From assembly GCA_023261485.1 (NCBI GenBank), contig JAHFOY010000006.1, forward strand, positions 1 to 42,801: 42,801 nucleotides of DNA. Reading direction: 5' to 3'. Below, piece by piece: positions 35,598 to 42,801 of this stretch (its first letter is position 1; each line of letters begins with the position of its first letter). This DNA is from Planctomycetota bacterium. Lineage in GTDB: Bacteria > Planctomycetota > Brocadiia > Brocadiales > Brocadiaceae. The notes under the pieces were generated by a model. That model had not been told where the DNA came from. It saw only the letters and a list, made by a program, of their open reading frames with translations, and searched no databases. The position numbers and the translations under genes are program-made.

Positions 35598-36802
35598 TAC
35601 ACATTTCCTTCCTGTCTCATTTTTTGGCACGATTCGCGCCACACAGACAGTCGCTCTGACAAACCCAGTCCTGCAATATAGTCGTAATCAACAGGTGATC
35701 CTGCCCCTATCTCACTTGGACATGTCTCATTTCCAAGTACGTTGGCAACATGCACCGCTGTCACCAACGTAAAGGTTTTAGTCGGACACGTTCCTGGGTT
35801 ATGATGGAATGCAAGCGCCTCAACGATTGTGTCAGTTATACCCCACAGCCCGATCAGGTATGCGCCTACTTCGGCATGCGTTCCGTTGAATACTTCATGC
35901 TCCGCATCCAAATGTGATAGTCCCTTCTCTTGTATCAAAGTTAACTTTTTATTATATTGTTCGGGCAGGTTTGCAACGAGCACCAGCTTGCCCAGGTCAT
36001 GAAGCATACCGGCAACAAAAGCATCATCAATCATCTTCGAGGAATAGTTCTCAATCCTCGCAATTTGTCGTGCAAACGATCCAACGATCATACTGTGTTT
36101 CCAGAGTGTGTCGGGAGAGAATCCCGGCAACTTGAAGTGCTCTAAGCGCGAAAACATATGGTATGATAAGACCAGCGACTTGATGGAATTCAAACCCAGG
36201 ACAACCGCCGCCTCCGTTGGATTCGAGATGCGGCGGCGAAGCCCGTAAAACGCTGAGTTAACCAGTTGGAGAACTTTTGTTGTCATCCCAAGGTCTTTTG
36301 ATATAATCTGTCCGATCTTTTCCATGGAGGTGTTCGGTGATTGTAGCTCATGTATTATTTCAGTATAGAGCTTAGATAAGCTGGGGAGTGAAGCTGTTTG
36401 CAGCACCAGTTTCTTGAGAGATTCATTTTTCAACAAACCCTGCAGGGTACAGGAGCGTGTAATCGCCGCTTTCAACAGCTCCGTGTCACACGGTTTTGAA
36501 AGGAATTGATGCATTATGCCGGACGATGACAGAAAAGCCTCCTGATCCGTCTGTCCGGACAGGATGATTCGCACCACATTGGGATATTTCTTCATTACTT
36601 CCATCAAAAGCTGGACACCGTCCATGCCTGGCATACGCATATCCGACACGATTACATCAAAAGGCGATTTCGACAGAATTTCCAATGCCTCCTGTCCACT
36701 TGTGGCAAATTCCGTATCCCACTCATGCCGCATGGAACGCAGCATACGCTGTAGTCCCTGCAGCACTTTTGGTTCGTCATCAACTAAAAGAATTTTTCTC
36801 AT
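35597..36802 (-). CDS. Response regulator with HDOD output domain
   Basis: 401 aa. REC domain with ILLVDDEP, Asp in VIVSDMRMPGMDG, and FLSKPC. Then an HDOD domain (LPSLSKLYTEIIHELQSPNTSMEKIGQIISKD, VLQLVNSAFYGLRRRISNPTEAAVVLG) and, within it, HDLGKLVLVANL. HDOD proteins generally lack proven enzymatic activity and are scaffolds in signalling. It sits between two RRs with HD-type outputs on the same strand, sharing the REC family and probably one transcript with the degenerate-HD regulator. Confidence 0.93.
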   Translation of the reverse strand: MRKILLVDDEPKVLQGLQRMLRSMRHEWDTEFATSGQEALEILSKSPFDVIVSDMRMPGMDGVQLLMEVMKKYPNVVRIILSGQTDQEAFLSSSGIMHQFLSKPCDTELLKAAITRSCTLQGLLKNESLKKLVLQTASLPSLSKLYTEIIHELQSPNTSMEKIGQIISKDLGMTTKVLQLVNSAFYGLRRRISNPTEAAVVLGLNSIKSLVLSYHMFSRLEHFKLPGFSPDTLWKHSMIVGSFARQIARIENYSSKMIDDAFVAGMLHDLGKLVLVANLPEQYNKKLTLIQEKGLSHLDAEHEVFNGTHAEVGAYLIGLWGITDTIVEALAFHHNPGTCPTKTFTLVTAVHVANVLGNETCPSEIGAGSPVDYDYIAGLGLSERLSVWRESCQKMRQEGNV

Positions 36803-36873
36803 TTTCGGTACTTCCTTACAATAATAAACATCATAAAATAGGCATTAGGCGGTCTATCATTTACACAGAGACT

Positions 36874-36899
36874 TAGAGACGCAAGATTTTGCGTCTCTA
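36874..36899. repeat. 11-bp-arm hairpin between response regulator genes
   Basis: TAGAGACGCAA (36874-36884), loop GATT, TTGCGTCTCTA (36889-36899). GTTTGAAATTCCT follows at 36907-36919, a motif shared by other spacers of the window. A degraded relative (TGCGTCTCTACTCCTGTTTG) lies near 38229. Confidence 0.85.
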
Positions 36900-36967
36900 C
36901 ACTGTTGTTTGAAATTCCTCAAGCATTAAATACGCCTCATTCGTAATTACCCTCATCTTAACTCATT

Positions 36968-38170
36968 TTACGCTACTACTGGGGAGGGTAAGACACATTT
37001 ATCTTCCTTTGCGCCCCAGCCCGGCACTGGTGTTTCATCTTGTAATTGCATTCTGATTGACCTTACCTCACCGATTGATTTATCAAAAGCAGCATATACC
37101 TCTGGATCAAAGTGCTTACCAACTTCGTTTCTAATGATCGTCAGAGATTCGCTTTCCGGGTAGGCCGGCTTGTATGGGCGCTCAGAGCACAGCGCATCAA
37201 ACACATCAGCCAATGCAACTATTCGGGATTCAACAGGAATTTCATCTCCTGCCAGACTGCCTGGATAGCCAGTTCCATCCCATCTTTCATGATGTGTCAT
37301 GGATATGGCGGAGGCCATTTCCAGAAAGGGGTTGCTGCTTCTTCCGTTTCCTTTCCTTTTTTCGTACACCGGGGGTGTTCTTATGTCTCGCCATGCAAGA
37401 AACGATTCCGCACCCTTGTAATCTTGTTGGAGTATTTCAACGCCTATGGCACAGTGCCGTTTCATGATTTCAAACTCTTCGGTTGTCAGTTTTCCGGGTT
37501 TCAGGAGGATGTGGTCTGGAATACCTATTTTCCCTATATCGTGAAGCTGGCTGGTCAGGAACAGAGACTCGACAAATTCCTGTTTCATGCCAAGCGTCTC
37601 TGCAATAATGCGGCAATAACACCCTACTCTCACGATATGATTTCCGGTTTCGTAGTCCCGATACTCGGCTGCCTTGCCAAGGCGCCAGAGGATATCCAGG
37701 CGGGATTCTTCCAACTCCTGCGTTCGTTCCCTGACCTTTCGCTCAAGCAGCGCATTTTGAGCCACGATCTCATCCTGATAGGCCTTCAGGCGAAGCATGC
37801 TATTGATACGGGCAATGATATCCTCCCTGTTGACTGGTTTGTTCAGCAAATCCGTGGCTCCCAGATCAAGCGCCCGTTGTTTGAGATGATTTTCGTTCGA
37901 ACCCGTTAGTATAAGCACGGGGATATCTTTGGTCCATTCTGTGCTTCGTATCTTCTCCAGGAGTTCAAAACCATCCATACACGGCATCATAATGTCAGAT
38001 ACGACGGCATCAACACCTGTCTTACATATCTGATCAAAAGCTGCATAGGGGTTAGAGAAAAAATACATATCCCATGTTTCGCTCTGGTTACGCATCAAAC
38101 GCCGCAATCCGTCAAGGAAGTTTGGCTCATCGTCGACAAACAGGATTTTTTTCTTAGTATTCAAATTCAT
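36968..38170 (-). CDS. Response regulator with HD-GYP output domain (RpfG-like)
   Basis: 400 aa. REC domain (ILFVDDEPN, Asp in AVVSDIMMPCMDG, LTGSNE, LLNKPV), a coiled linker (ERKVRERTQELEESR), then a complete HD-GYP domain: YETGNHIVRVG, LHDIGKIGIPDHILLKPG, HHERWDGTGYPG and DVFDALCSERPYKPA. It should hydrolyse c-di-GMP when phosphorylated. An extra segment of about 25 residues (AWRDIRTPPVYEKRKGNGRS) interrupts the domain before the HHERW motif. The histidine kinase gene lies upstream in the direction of transcription, across a 284-base repeat-rich spacer. Confidence 0.94.
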   Translation of the reverse strand: MNLNTKKKILFVDDEPNFLDGLRRLMRNQSETWDMYFFSNPYAAFDQICKTGVDAVVSDIMMPCMDGFELLEKIRSTEWTKDIPVLILTGSNENHLKQRALDLGATDLLNKPVNREDIIARINSMLRLKAYQDEIVAQNALLERKVRERTQELEESRLDILWRLGKAAEYRDYETGNHIVRVGCYCRIIAETLGMKQEFVESLFLTSQLHDIGKIGIPDHILLKPGKLTTEEFEIMKRHCAIGVEILQQDYKGAESFLAWRDIRTPPVYEKRKGNGRSSNPFLEMASAISMTHHERWDGTGYPGSLAGDEIPVESRIVALADVFDALCSERPYKPAYPESESLTIIRNEVGKHFDPEVYAAFDKSIGEVRSIRMQLQDETPVPGWGAKEDKCVLPSPVVA

Positions 38171-38454
38171 ATTATGAAATCATTTTAACGCTTGGGAAAT
38201 TCAAAACGATTAAGTAGAAAGGCAAAATCTGCGTCTCTACTCCTGTTTGTAAATGAAAAGACGACGAAAACCCAATCCGAGTACGTACAGGAATTTCAAA
38301 CGATTAGTGCCGCCCCCTTTCTCCCCCTCCGTGAGGTGGACAGGGGGGCAGGGGGAAGCCAGGTGGGGGTGAAGGAACCGCAGACTACTTTGCACCCTCC
38401 CTATGTCCCTCCCATTAAGAGAGGGAGATTTTCATTCGAGCAGTTGCTGAAGGA
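38171..38454. repeat. Repeat-rich spacer between kinase and HD-GYP regulator
   Basis: No gene. It holds a degraded GTAGAGACGC hairpin near 38213-38240, ACAGGAATTTCAAA (38287-38300, identical to 5139-5152), C- and G-rich runs with inverted character (38310-38360), and CTCCCT/AGGGAG pairing (38397-38430). The same module order appears in other spacers of the window. Confidence 0.6.
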
Positions 38455-40992
38455 TTAATTTGCCCCTTTACTATCACTGTCATCAATTGGTATGTGTACG
38501 ATAAAGGCGGTTCCCTTACCTATCTCTGTCTCAAAGCTGATGGACCCTCCGTGTTTCTTCACTATAATGTCATGGGCAATTGCCAACCCCTGACCAGTTC
38601 CCTTACCAACCGCCTTGGTAGTAAAGAATGGATCGAATATCTTCGGCCTCGCTTCCTCCGGTATTCCCGTTCCTGTATCCTGTATGCGCACCTCCGCCGA
38701 CTTTCCGTTGCGATGGGTACTGACGGTAATGATACCTTTGCCTTTGTTCCCGTTATCAACCACATCACCAATGGCATGGGCGGCATTGATGATAATGTTC
38801 AAGATCACCTGATTAAATTCATCCGGCAGACACGGTATCAGTGGTAACGACGTATCAAAGATAGTCACCATTTCAGCAACATACTTCCACTCATTCCTCG
38901 CCACAGTTGCGGTACTTTCGATGGCCTTGTTGATATCGATAAGCGTCTTTTCATCCGTTCCGGGATGTGAAAATTCTTTCATGGCGCGCACAATCTTAGA
39001 AACGCGCTCAACACCCTCCAGCGACTGCTGAATTGCCCTGGGAATTTCCTCCGTAAGATATTCCACGTCGGCTTCCTCCTCCGTAGCTTCCACCTCTCTG
39101 ATGAGATCATCCGGTACACTGCCAGACTTACATACCGTATGCATCTTTCTATACTTTTCGATAACTTTACACAAGTCGCTGAATGCGTCATTCAGAAATC
39201 GTGTATTGTCGCCGACATATTGTGTGGGTGTATTAATTTCATGCGCAATACCGGCAGCCAACTGGCCGATTGACTCCAGCTTCTGAGCCTGAACCAACTG
39301 GCTCTCCATGATCTTTCTCTGCGTAATGTCGCTACCAATAATCAATAAAGTGAATTGCTTTTTCCCGGTCTCCTGGATGGGATTTACGGTAATACCTAAA
39401 AAGCCGACTTTGCCAAGATGATTTTTGAAACGGACGTCGTCTATACGTGTTGGCTGAACCGTAGTTCGGCAGTCCAGAATCTGTTCCATCACACCTCTAT
39501 CCTGCCACTGGATTCCACACTCACCAAACGGCCTTCCGACTGCATCTGCCGATGAAATCCCAAAAACTCTCTCTGCGGTCTTATTCCATTCTACAACCCT
39601 GTTGTCAATGTCAATATAAATAAGTATTGCTGGGATAGCGGCAATCAACTGCCTGTTCTGATCGTGCGCCAGCCGCAGATTATCTTCAAGCTGTTTCCGG
39701 TGTATGAACATACCCATCTGGGCAGCAATCGTTGCGATCGTTCTAATCATTTTTTCATTAGGGTCATATTGTTCTAGAACAAAAAATACCATCACGGCGA
39801 TAACAGTATCATTACAAAGGATAGGAATAGCTATTCCTGTTTTAAAGCCGCATTCCCTGGCAATCTGTGAACGCGCGAAATTAGTATCAAGGGTAACATT
39901 CAATATCCATACGGGTTTCTTTGATGACCACGCACGTCCGGGAAGGCCGACCTCCGGTGGAAAAGTAAAGGTTGTGCTCGCTTCTCTGAATGTATCAGTA
40001 CCCTTGACGGAACTGTACCACGATGGACTGCATTCGAGGTGGGTGCCATCGGGGTGAGGAACCCATGCTTCTCCAAAAGACCACCCGGTGGCGTCGCAGA
40101 TCGCACGCAAGACAACTTCAATCGCCTCATTAAAATTATCCACATGAGCTATTGACATAGTTATGGTCTGCAAGAGGGCAATTTCATTCTCTGCTTGTTT
40201 ACGTTCAGTGATCTCACGTATCGAACCACGAACACCGAGAAATGTTCCTTCATTATCCGTAATTGGCCGATATGCAATTGATACCCACTTGATTTTTTGG
40301 TCTTTGTGAATAATTCTGTAGTCAAAACCTGTTTGTGTATGCCGTAAAAACGCGTGCTCTAATTCCATTTGCAGGGGGTGGGAATCTTCTGGATGTACTA
40401 TGTTAGAAAAGTGTGTCGCATCTTTCGTAAAGTCGGAAGGTGTATATCCCGATATTCGTTCACATGATGGACTAATATAGAGAAACCGTTTTTGAGGAGA
40501 CATCCAGAACTCCCAATCCCAGGTAAAGTCTGCCACTGTGCGGTACTTAAATTCAGACTCGATTATCTTCTCTTCAATGTGTTTGCGTTCAGCAAATTCC
40601 TGCATAGCGCTGAGTTGCATATGCAGGTTTATAATCCTCTCTCCAGCACGGACCCTTGCAAGCAATTCATCGGGGTTGAACGGCTTACTGATATAATCGC
40701 TTGCTCCTGATTGAAGCGCAGAAACGATGTCTTCATTGCTTTTGTTACTCGTTAATATAATCACGTGAACAAGGTAGGGCAGGTTTTCATTAAGGATATT
40801 ACGGCATACCTCAGGGCCGGTCATACAGGGCATTTTCCAATCAAGTATGGCAAGGCGTATGCCACACCTGCGAATTTCATTAAACGCCTGCTGGCCGTTT
40901 TCGACAACAACAACTTCGTACCCTGCCTTTTTAAGTATGGTTTGCAAAAGTTCCCGTATAAATTCATTATCGTCAGCAATGAGTATTTTCAT
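38455..40992 (-). CDS. REC-PAS-GAF-PAS sensor histidine kinase
   Basis: 845 aa from ATG 40992, without membrane helices. N-terminal REC (ILIADDNEF, Asp in [22 protein letters not shown]), PAS 1 (about 150-265, ending [10 protein letters not shown]), GAF (about 275-435), PAS 2 (about 455-575, ending ITQRKIMES), then the HisKA/HATPase core: H-box [17 protein letters not shown]-box [15 protein letters not shown]1 [11 protein letters not shown]-box FDPFFTTK and G2 [14 protein letters not shown]. All catalytic motifs are intact. A cytosolic kinase with an N-terminal receiver, so it is itself regulated by phosphotransfer. Likely partner kinase of the three regulators downstream. The frame also opens 12 codons earlier (41028), but the Met directly before KILIADD is preferred. 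Confidence 0.93.
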   Translation of the reverse strand: MKILIADDNEFIRELLQTILKKAGYEVVVVENGQQAFNEIRRCGIRLAILDWKMPCMTGPEVCRNILNENLPYLVHVIILTSNKSNEDIVSALQSGASDYISKPFNPDELLARVRAGERIINLHMQLSAMQEFAERKHIEEKIIESEFKYRTVADFTWDWEFWMSPQKRFLYISPSCERISGYTPSDFTKDATHFSNIVHPEDSHPLQMELEHAFLRHTQTGFDYRIIHKDQKIKWVSIAYRPITDNEGTFLGVRGSIREITERKQAENEIALLQTITMSIAHVDNFNEAIEVVLRAICDATGWSFGEAWVPHPDGTHLECSPSWYSSVKGTDTFREASTTFTFPPEVGLPGRAWSSKKPVWILNVTLDTNFARSQIARECGFKTGIAIPILCNDTVIAVMVFFVLEQYDPNEKMIRTIATIAAQMGMFIHRKQLEDNLRLAHDQNRQLIAAIPAILIYIDIDNRVVEWNKTAERVFGISSADAVGRPFGECGIQWQDRGVMEQILDCRTTVQPTRIDDVRFKNHLGKVGFLGITVNPIQETGKKQFTLLIIGSDITQRKIMESQLVQAQKLESIGQLAAGIAHEINTPTQYVGDNTRFLNDAFSDLCKVIEKYRKMHTVCKSGSVPDDLIREVEATEEEADVEYLTEEIPRAIQQSLEGVERVSKIVRAMKEFSHPGTDEKTLIDINKAIESTATVARNEWKYVAEMVTIFDTSLPLIPCLPDEFNQVILNIIINAAHAIGDVVDNGNKGKGIITVSTHRNGKSAEVRIQDTGTGIPEEARPKIFDPFFTTKAVGKGTGQGLAIAHDIIVKKHGGSISFETEIGKGTAFIVHIPIDDSDSKGAN

Positions 40993-41044
40993 AAGTAGTT
41001 TTCCCTGTTTATTTATAAAAGGGCACATCTGCGAAATATACAGC

Positions 41045-41121
41045 CTGGTTCAACAAAGATAGTATTGTAGGCGTAATATTGTTGAGGGAAACGACTGTTT
41101 CTGCCGCGCCTAATTTTATTG
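41045..41121 (-). pseudogene. 3' remnant of a second cheB
   Basis: 77 bases align without gaps to the last 77 of cheB (41800-41876), with 16 differences. In frame it encodes IKLGAAETVVSLNNITPTIL, with 10 silent against 3 replacement codons, and the stop codon has become CAG. The silent excess shows that it was a functional gene copy after the duplication. It lies between hemerythrin 2 and the kinase. Both copies are followed by GCTGTATATTTCGCAGAT, but at cheB that text is about 110 bases further on. Confidence 0.8.
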
Positions 41122-41156
41122 TAAAACTTTTTTGTACCATACAAAGTGAGCAAATA

Positions 41157-41561
41157 CTACGCACATTTTTTCAGGAACGCTCCTATTTGTTTATCCTTGT
41201 TTGTAATGTGATTTGTCAACCAATCGCATAGCTGCCGCTGGGTTTGCAGCACCAAGGTCGAAGTAACACCCCGTGATTCAAATTCCGTTTTTAACAGAGA
41301 AAAGTCTTTTATAAATTTTGCATGCTCTGCCTGCTGTTCCGCATAACCGGCGAAGTTGTGTTTCTTCATCAAGCCCTCTTCCGCGCTGAAATGCTTAACC
41401 ACATAATCCGCTAAAAATGTCAGTACTTTACCTACCTCATCCTTTCCTTTGCCCTGTGACATTGCATTTAGCAGATTGTTTATTCTGCTAATTATTCCCT
41501 TGTGCTGGTTGTCAATTACATCCACACCTACAGACAGATTTTCGTTCCATTGCATTGCCAT
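41157..41561 (-). CDS. Bacteriohemerythrin, copy 2
   Basis: 134 aa. Iron ligands H20, H57, E61, H80, H118 and D123 are present. Q76 replaces the first His of the HxxxH pair, as in copy 1. MAMQWNENLxVGVDxIDNQHKGI at the start and KKCA at the end are shared with copy 1. Very strong Shine-Dalgarno (AAGGAGG). It lies between cheB and the histidine kinase, a position suggesting O2- or NO-related input to the same signalling unit. Confidence 0.94.
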   Translation of the reverse strand: MAMQWNENLSVGVDVIDNQHKGIISRINNLLNAMSQGKGKDEVGKVLTFLADYVVKHFSAEEGLMKKHNFAGYAEQQAEHAKFIKDFSLLKTEFESRGVTSTLVLQTQRQLCDWLTNHITNKDKQIGAFLKKCA

Positions 41562-41594
41562 GTTTCAGCCTCCTTATAAAATGTTTAATAAGTT

Positions 41595-41799
41595 AATCCC
41601 CCCTTACCAAAGGGGGATTCTACGCTTCGCGCCACTATAAAAATCACATGAATAAAATGTAATATCTGCGAAATATACAGCTTGGTAGGAGTCAACTCCT
41701 GTTGGCAACCGGGCACATGCACACCGTTGTGAGTTGCCGGTTGCCGTCGGGAGACGGCTCTTACCTATAGAACATTTAAAACTTCAAGCCGCCAAAGGT
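41595..41799. repeat. Repeat-bearing spacer after cheB
   Basis: AATCCCCC/GGGGGATT inverted repeat (41595-41619), AGGAGTCAACTCCT palindrome (41687-41700), GGCAACCGG/CCGGTTGCC (41704-41745) and a compact hairpin GCCGTC-GGGA-GACGGC (41743-41758). About 41690-41799 has no counterpart after the cheB remnant at 41045, so it is a likely insertion or its deletion there. Confidence 0.6.
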
Positions 41800-42801
41800 C
41801 TAATTTAATAGCGAGAGAATCGTAGGCGTTATTTTATTGAGTGAAACGATATTTTCTGCCGCGCCTAATTTTATTGCCTCCTTCGGCATACCAAAGACTA
41901 CACAGCTTTCCTCATTCTGTGCTATCGTTTTTGCGCCCGATTCTTTCATCTTCAGAAGTCCCCCTGCGCCGTCATCGCCCATACCGGTCATGATTACCCC
42001 AACGGCATTAGAACCGGCATATTTAGCAACCGATTCGAACAATACTTCAACGGACGGCCTGTGGCGGCGGACAGGCAGTTCCTGATTCGTCGCTACATAA
42101 TACCGGGCGCCGTTTCTTCGCAGCTCCATGTGATAATTTCCGGGCGCAATCAGCGCCAGGCCTGGAATAATACTATCGCCGTCTTTTGCCTCTCTTACCT
42201 CGATAGCACAAAGGGAATTCAACCGTTCAGCAAACGATTTTGTAAATAATTGAGGCATGTGCTGTACGATCAATATTCCGGGTGCATTTGGCGGCATTTG
42301 TATCAACACCTCCTTGAGCGCCTCAGTTCCCCCTGTGGATGCACCTATTGCAACAATCTTATGCGTACTGTTGATTAGTGCATGACTTGTCTGCGGCTGT
42401 CTGGATTCCGTACTTTTAAAATATTCCCTCTTTTTAACCTTAACGGCTGCAGATTCTTTTATCTTTTCTGCTAATTCAGTAACGATCTCTTCGAGCGTAT
42501 GCGACACGTCAATGGATGGCTTTGTAACAAAATCCAATGCCCCAACTTCCAGCGCCTTTAACGTAGTATCGCAGCCGGCTTGTGTCAGTGAACTGACCAT
42601 AATAACGGGCAGAGGAAAATATGTCATTAATCTTTGGAGGAAGGAGATACCGTCCATTCTGGGCATTTCAACGTCCAGGGTTATGACGTCGGGTCTTAGA
42701 TTTATTATTTTGTCCCTGGCAATAAATGGGTCTGCCGCCGTTCCTACTACTTCAATTTCCCTATCCTTGCCTAAGCCCGTTGATAATATTTTTCTGACTA
42801 C
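41800..42801 (-). CDS. cheB: Chemotaxis protein-glutamate methylesterase CheB, 5' end outside window
   Basis: 333 codons visible; the frame is open to the right edge. The receiver domain's phospho-acceptor is in VITLDVEMPRMDG, with FVTKPS near its end. The methylesterase domain carries the catalytic triad: Ser in IGASTGG, His in VQHMP and Asp in MTGMGDDGAGG. It removes methyl groups (and deamidates) chemoreceptors when phosphorylated, or does the analogous job in an alternative chemosensory array. The frame opens internally at ATG 42666, but that is inside the receiver motif. No CheA, CheR or MCP is visible, so they would be to the right of the window. Confidence 0.96.
   Translation of the reverse strand, partial: VVRKILSTGLGKDREIEVVGTAADPFIARDKIINLRPDVITLDVEMPRMDGISFLQRLMTYFPLPVIMVSSLTQAGCDTTLKALEVGALDFVTKPSIDVSHTLEEIVTELAEKIKESAAVKVKKREYFKSTESRQPQTSHALINSTHKIVAIGASTGGTEALKEVLIQMPPNAPGILIVQHMPQLFTKSFAERLNSLCAIEVREAKDGDSIIPGLALIAPGNYHMELRRNGARYYVATNQELPVRRHRPSVEVLFESVAKYAGSNAVGVIMTGMGDDGAGGLLKMKESGAKTIAQNEESCVVFGMPKEAIKLGAAENIVSLNKITPTILSLLN

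Noticed and set aside
37112-37909. 265-residue plus-strand frame
   Set aside because: Antisense to the HD-GYP response regulator, whose motifs are complete.
1-42801. tRNA or rRNA genes, prophage or complete insertion sequence
   Set aside because: No cloverleaf-like sequence, transposase, integrase or phage structural gene was recognised by reading; a covariance-model scan would be decisive for tRNAs.

Overview
The window reads as chromosomal DNA of a free-living Gram-negative bacterium of moderate G+C. Three kinds of gene are consistent with a planctomycete of the anammox type (Brocadiales): the hopanoid-linked glycosyltransferase HpnB, several outer-membrane beta-barrels, and many c-di-GMP-type signalling proteins with bacteriohemerythrins. 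That assignment is an inference from gene content; there is no rRNA or other phylogenetic marker in the window. No tRNA, rRNA, CRISPR array or intact insertion sequence was found. Intergenic spaces are rich in short palindromic repeats.

Layout. 1-2.6 kb: the end of lipA, an orphan PIN-domain gene, and a toxin-antitoxin pair whose toxin is cut off after about 40 codons. 2.6-8.7 kb (plus strand): a cysteine-less AhpD/CMD-like protein, Tex, a YyaL-type thioredoxin-fold protein and HpnB. 8.7-16.3 kb (minus strand): a frameshifted secreted multi-domain protein, an autotransporter-type beta-barrel with a 5-bp microsatellite upstream, a stray 151-bp fragment of hpnB, a TPR-Ser/Thr kinase and an extended SDR/thioester-reductase-like enzyme. 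16.7-19.5 kb (plus): PilZ, a metallo-beta-lactamase-fold hydrolase and HD-GYP. 19.5-22.2 kb (minus): ACT-domain malic enzyme and an MFS transporter. 22.3-25.6 kb (plus): metallophosphoesterase, GrpE and DnaK.

25.9-33.8 kb (plus) is a cobalt/cobalamin block: cbiB, cbiQ, cbiO with a histidine-rich tail, a cysteine-rich cytosolic protein, a small secreted cysteine-rich protein, two paralogous outer-membrane barrels with Cys/His at their predicted mature N-termini, and cbiA behind a strong sigma70-type promoter. The usual substrate-binding membrane partner (CbiM/CbiN) is not in the window. This is the best candidate for an incompletely described system: a multi-compartment cobalt (or nickel) acquisition pathway.

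33.8-42.8 kb (minus) is a signalling block. In transcription order it holds cheB (cut by the window edge), a bacteriohemerythrin, a REC-PAS-GAF-PAS histidine kinase, three response regulators with HD-GYP, HDOD and degenerate HD outputs, and a second bacteriohemerythrin. A 77-bp remnant of a second cheB 3' end and similar leaders of the two hemerythrins show that the block grew by duplication. A plausible reading is an O2- or NO-responsive c-di-GMP/chemotaxis-like circuit.
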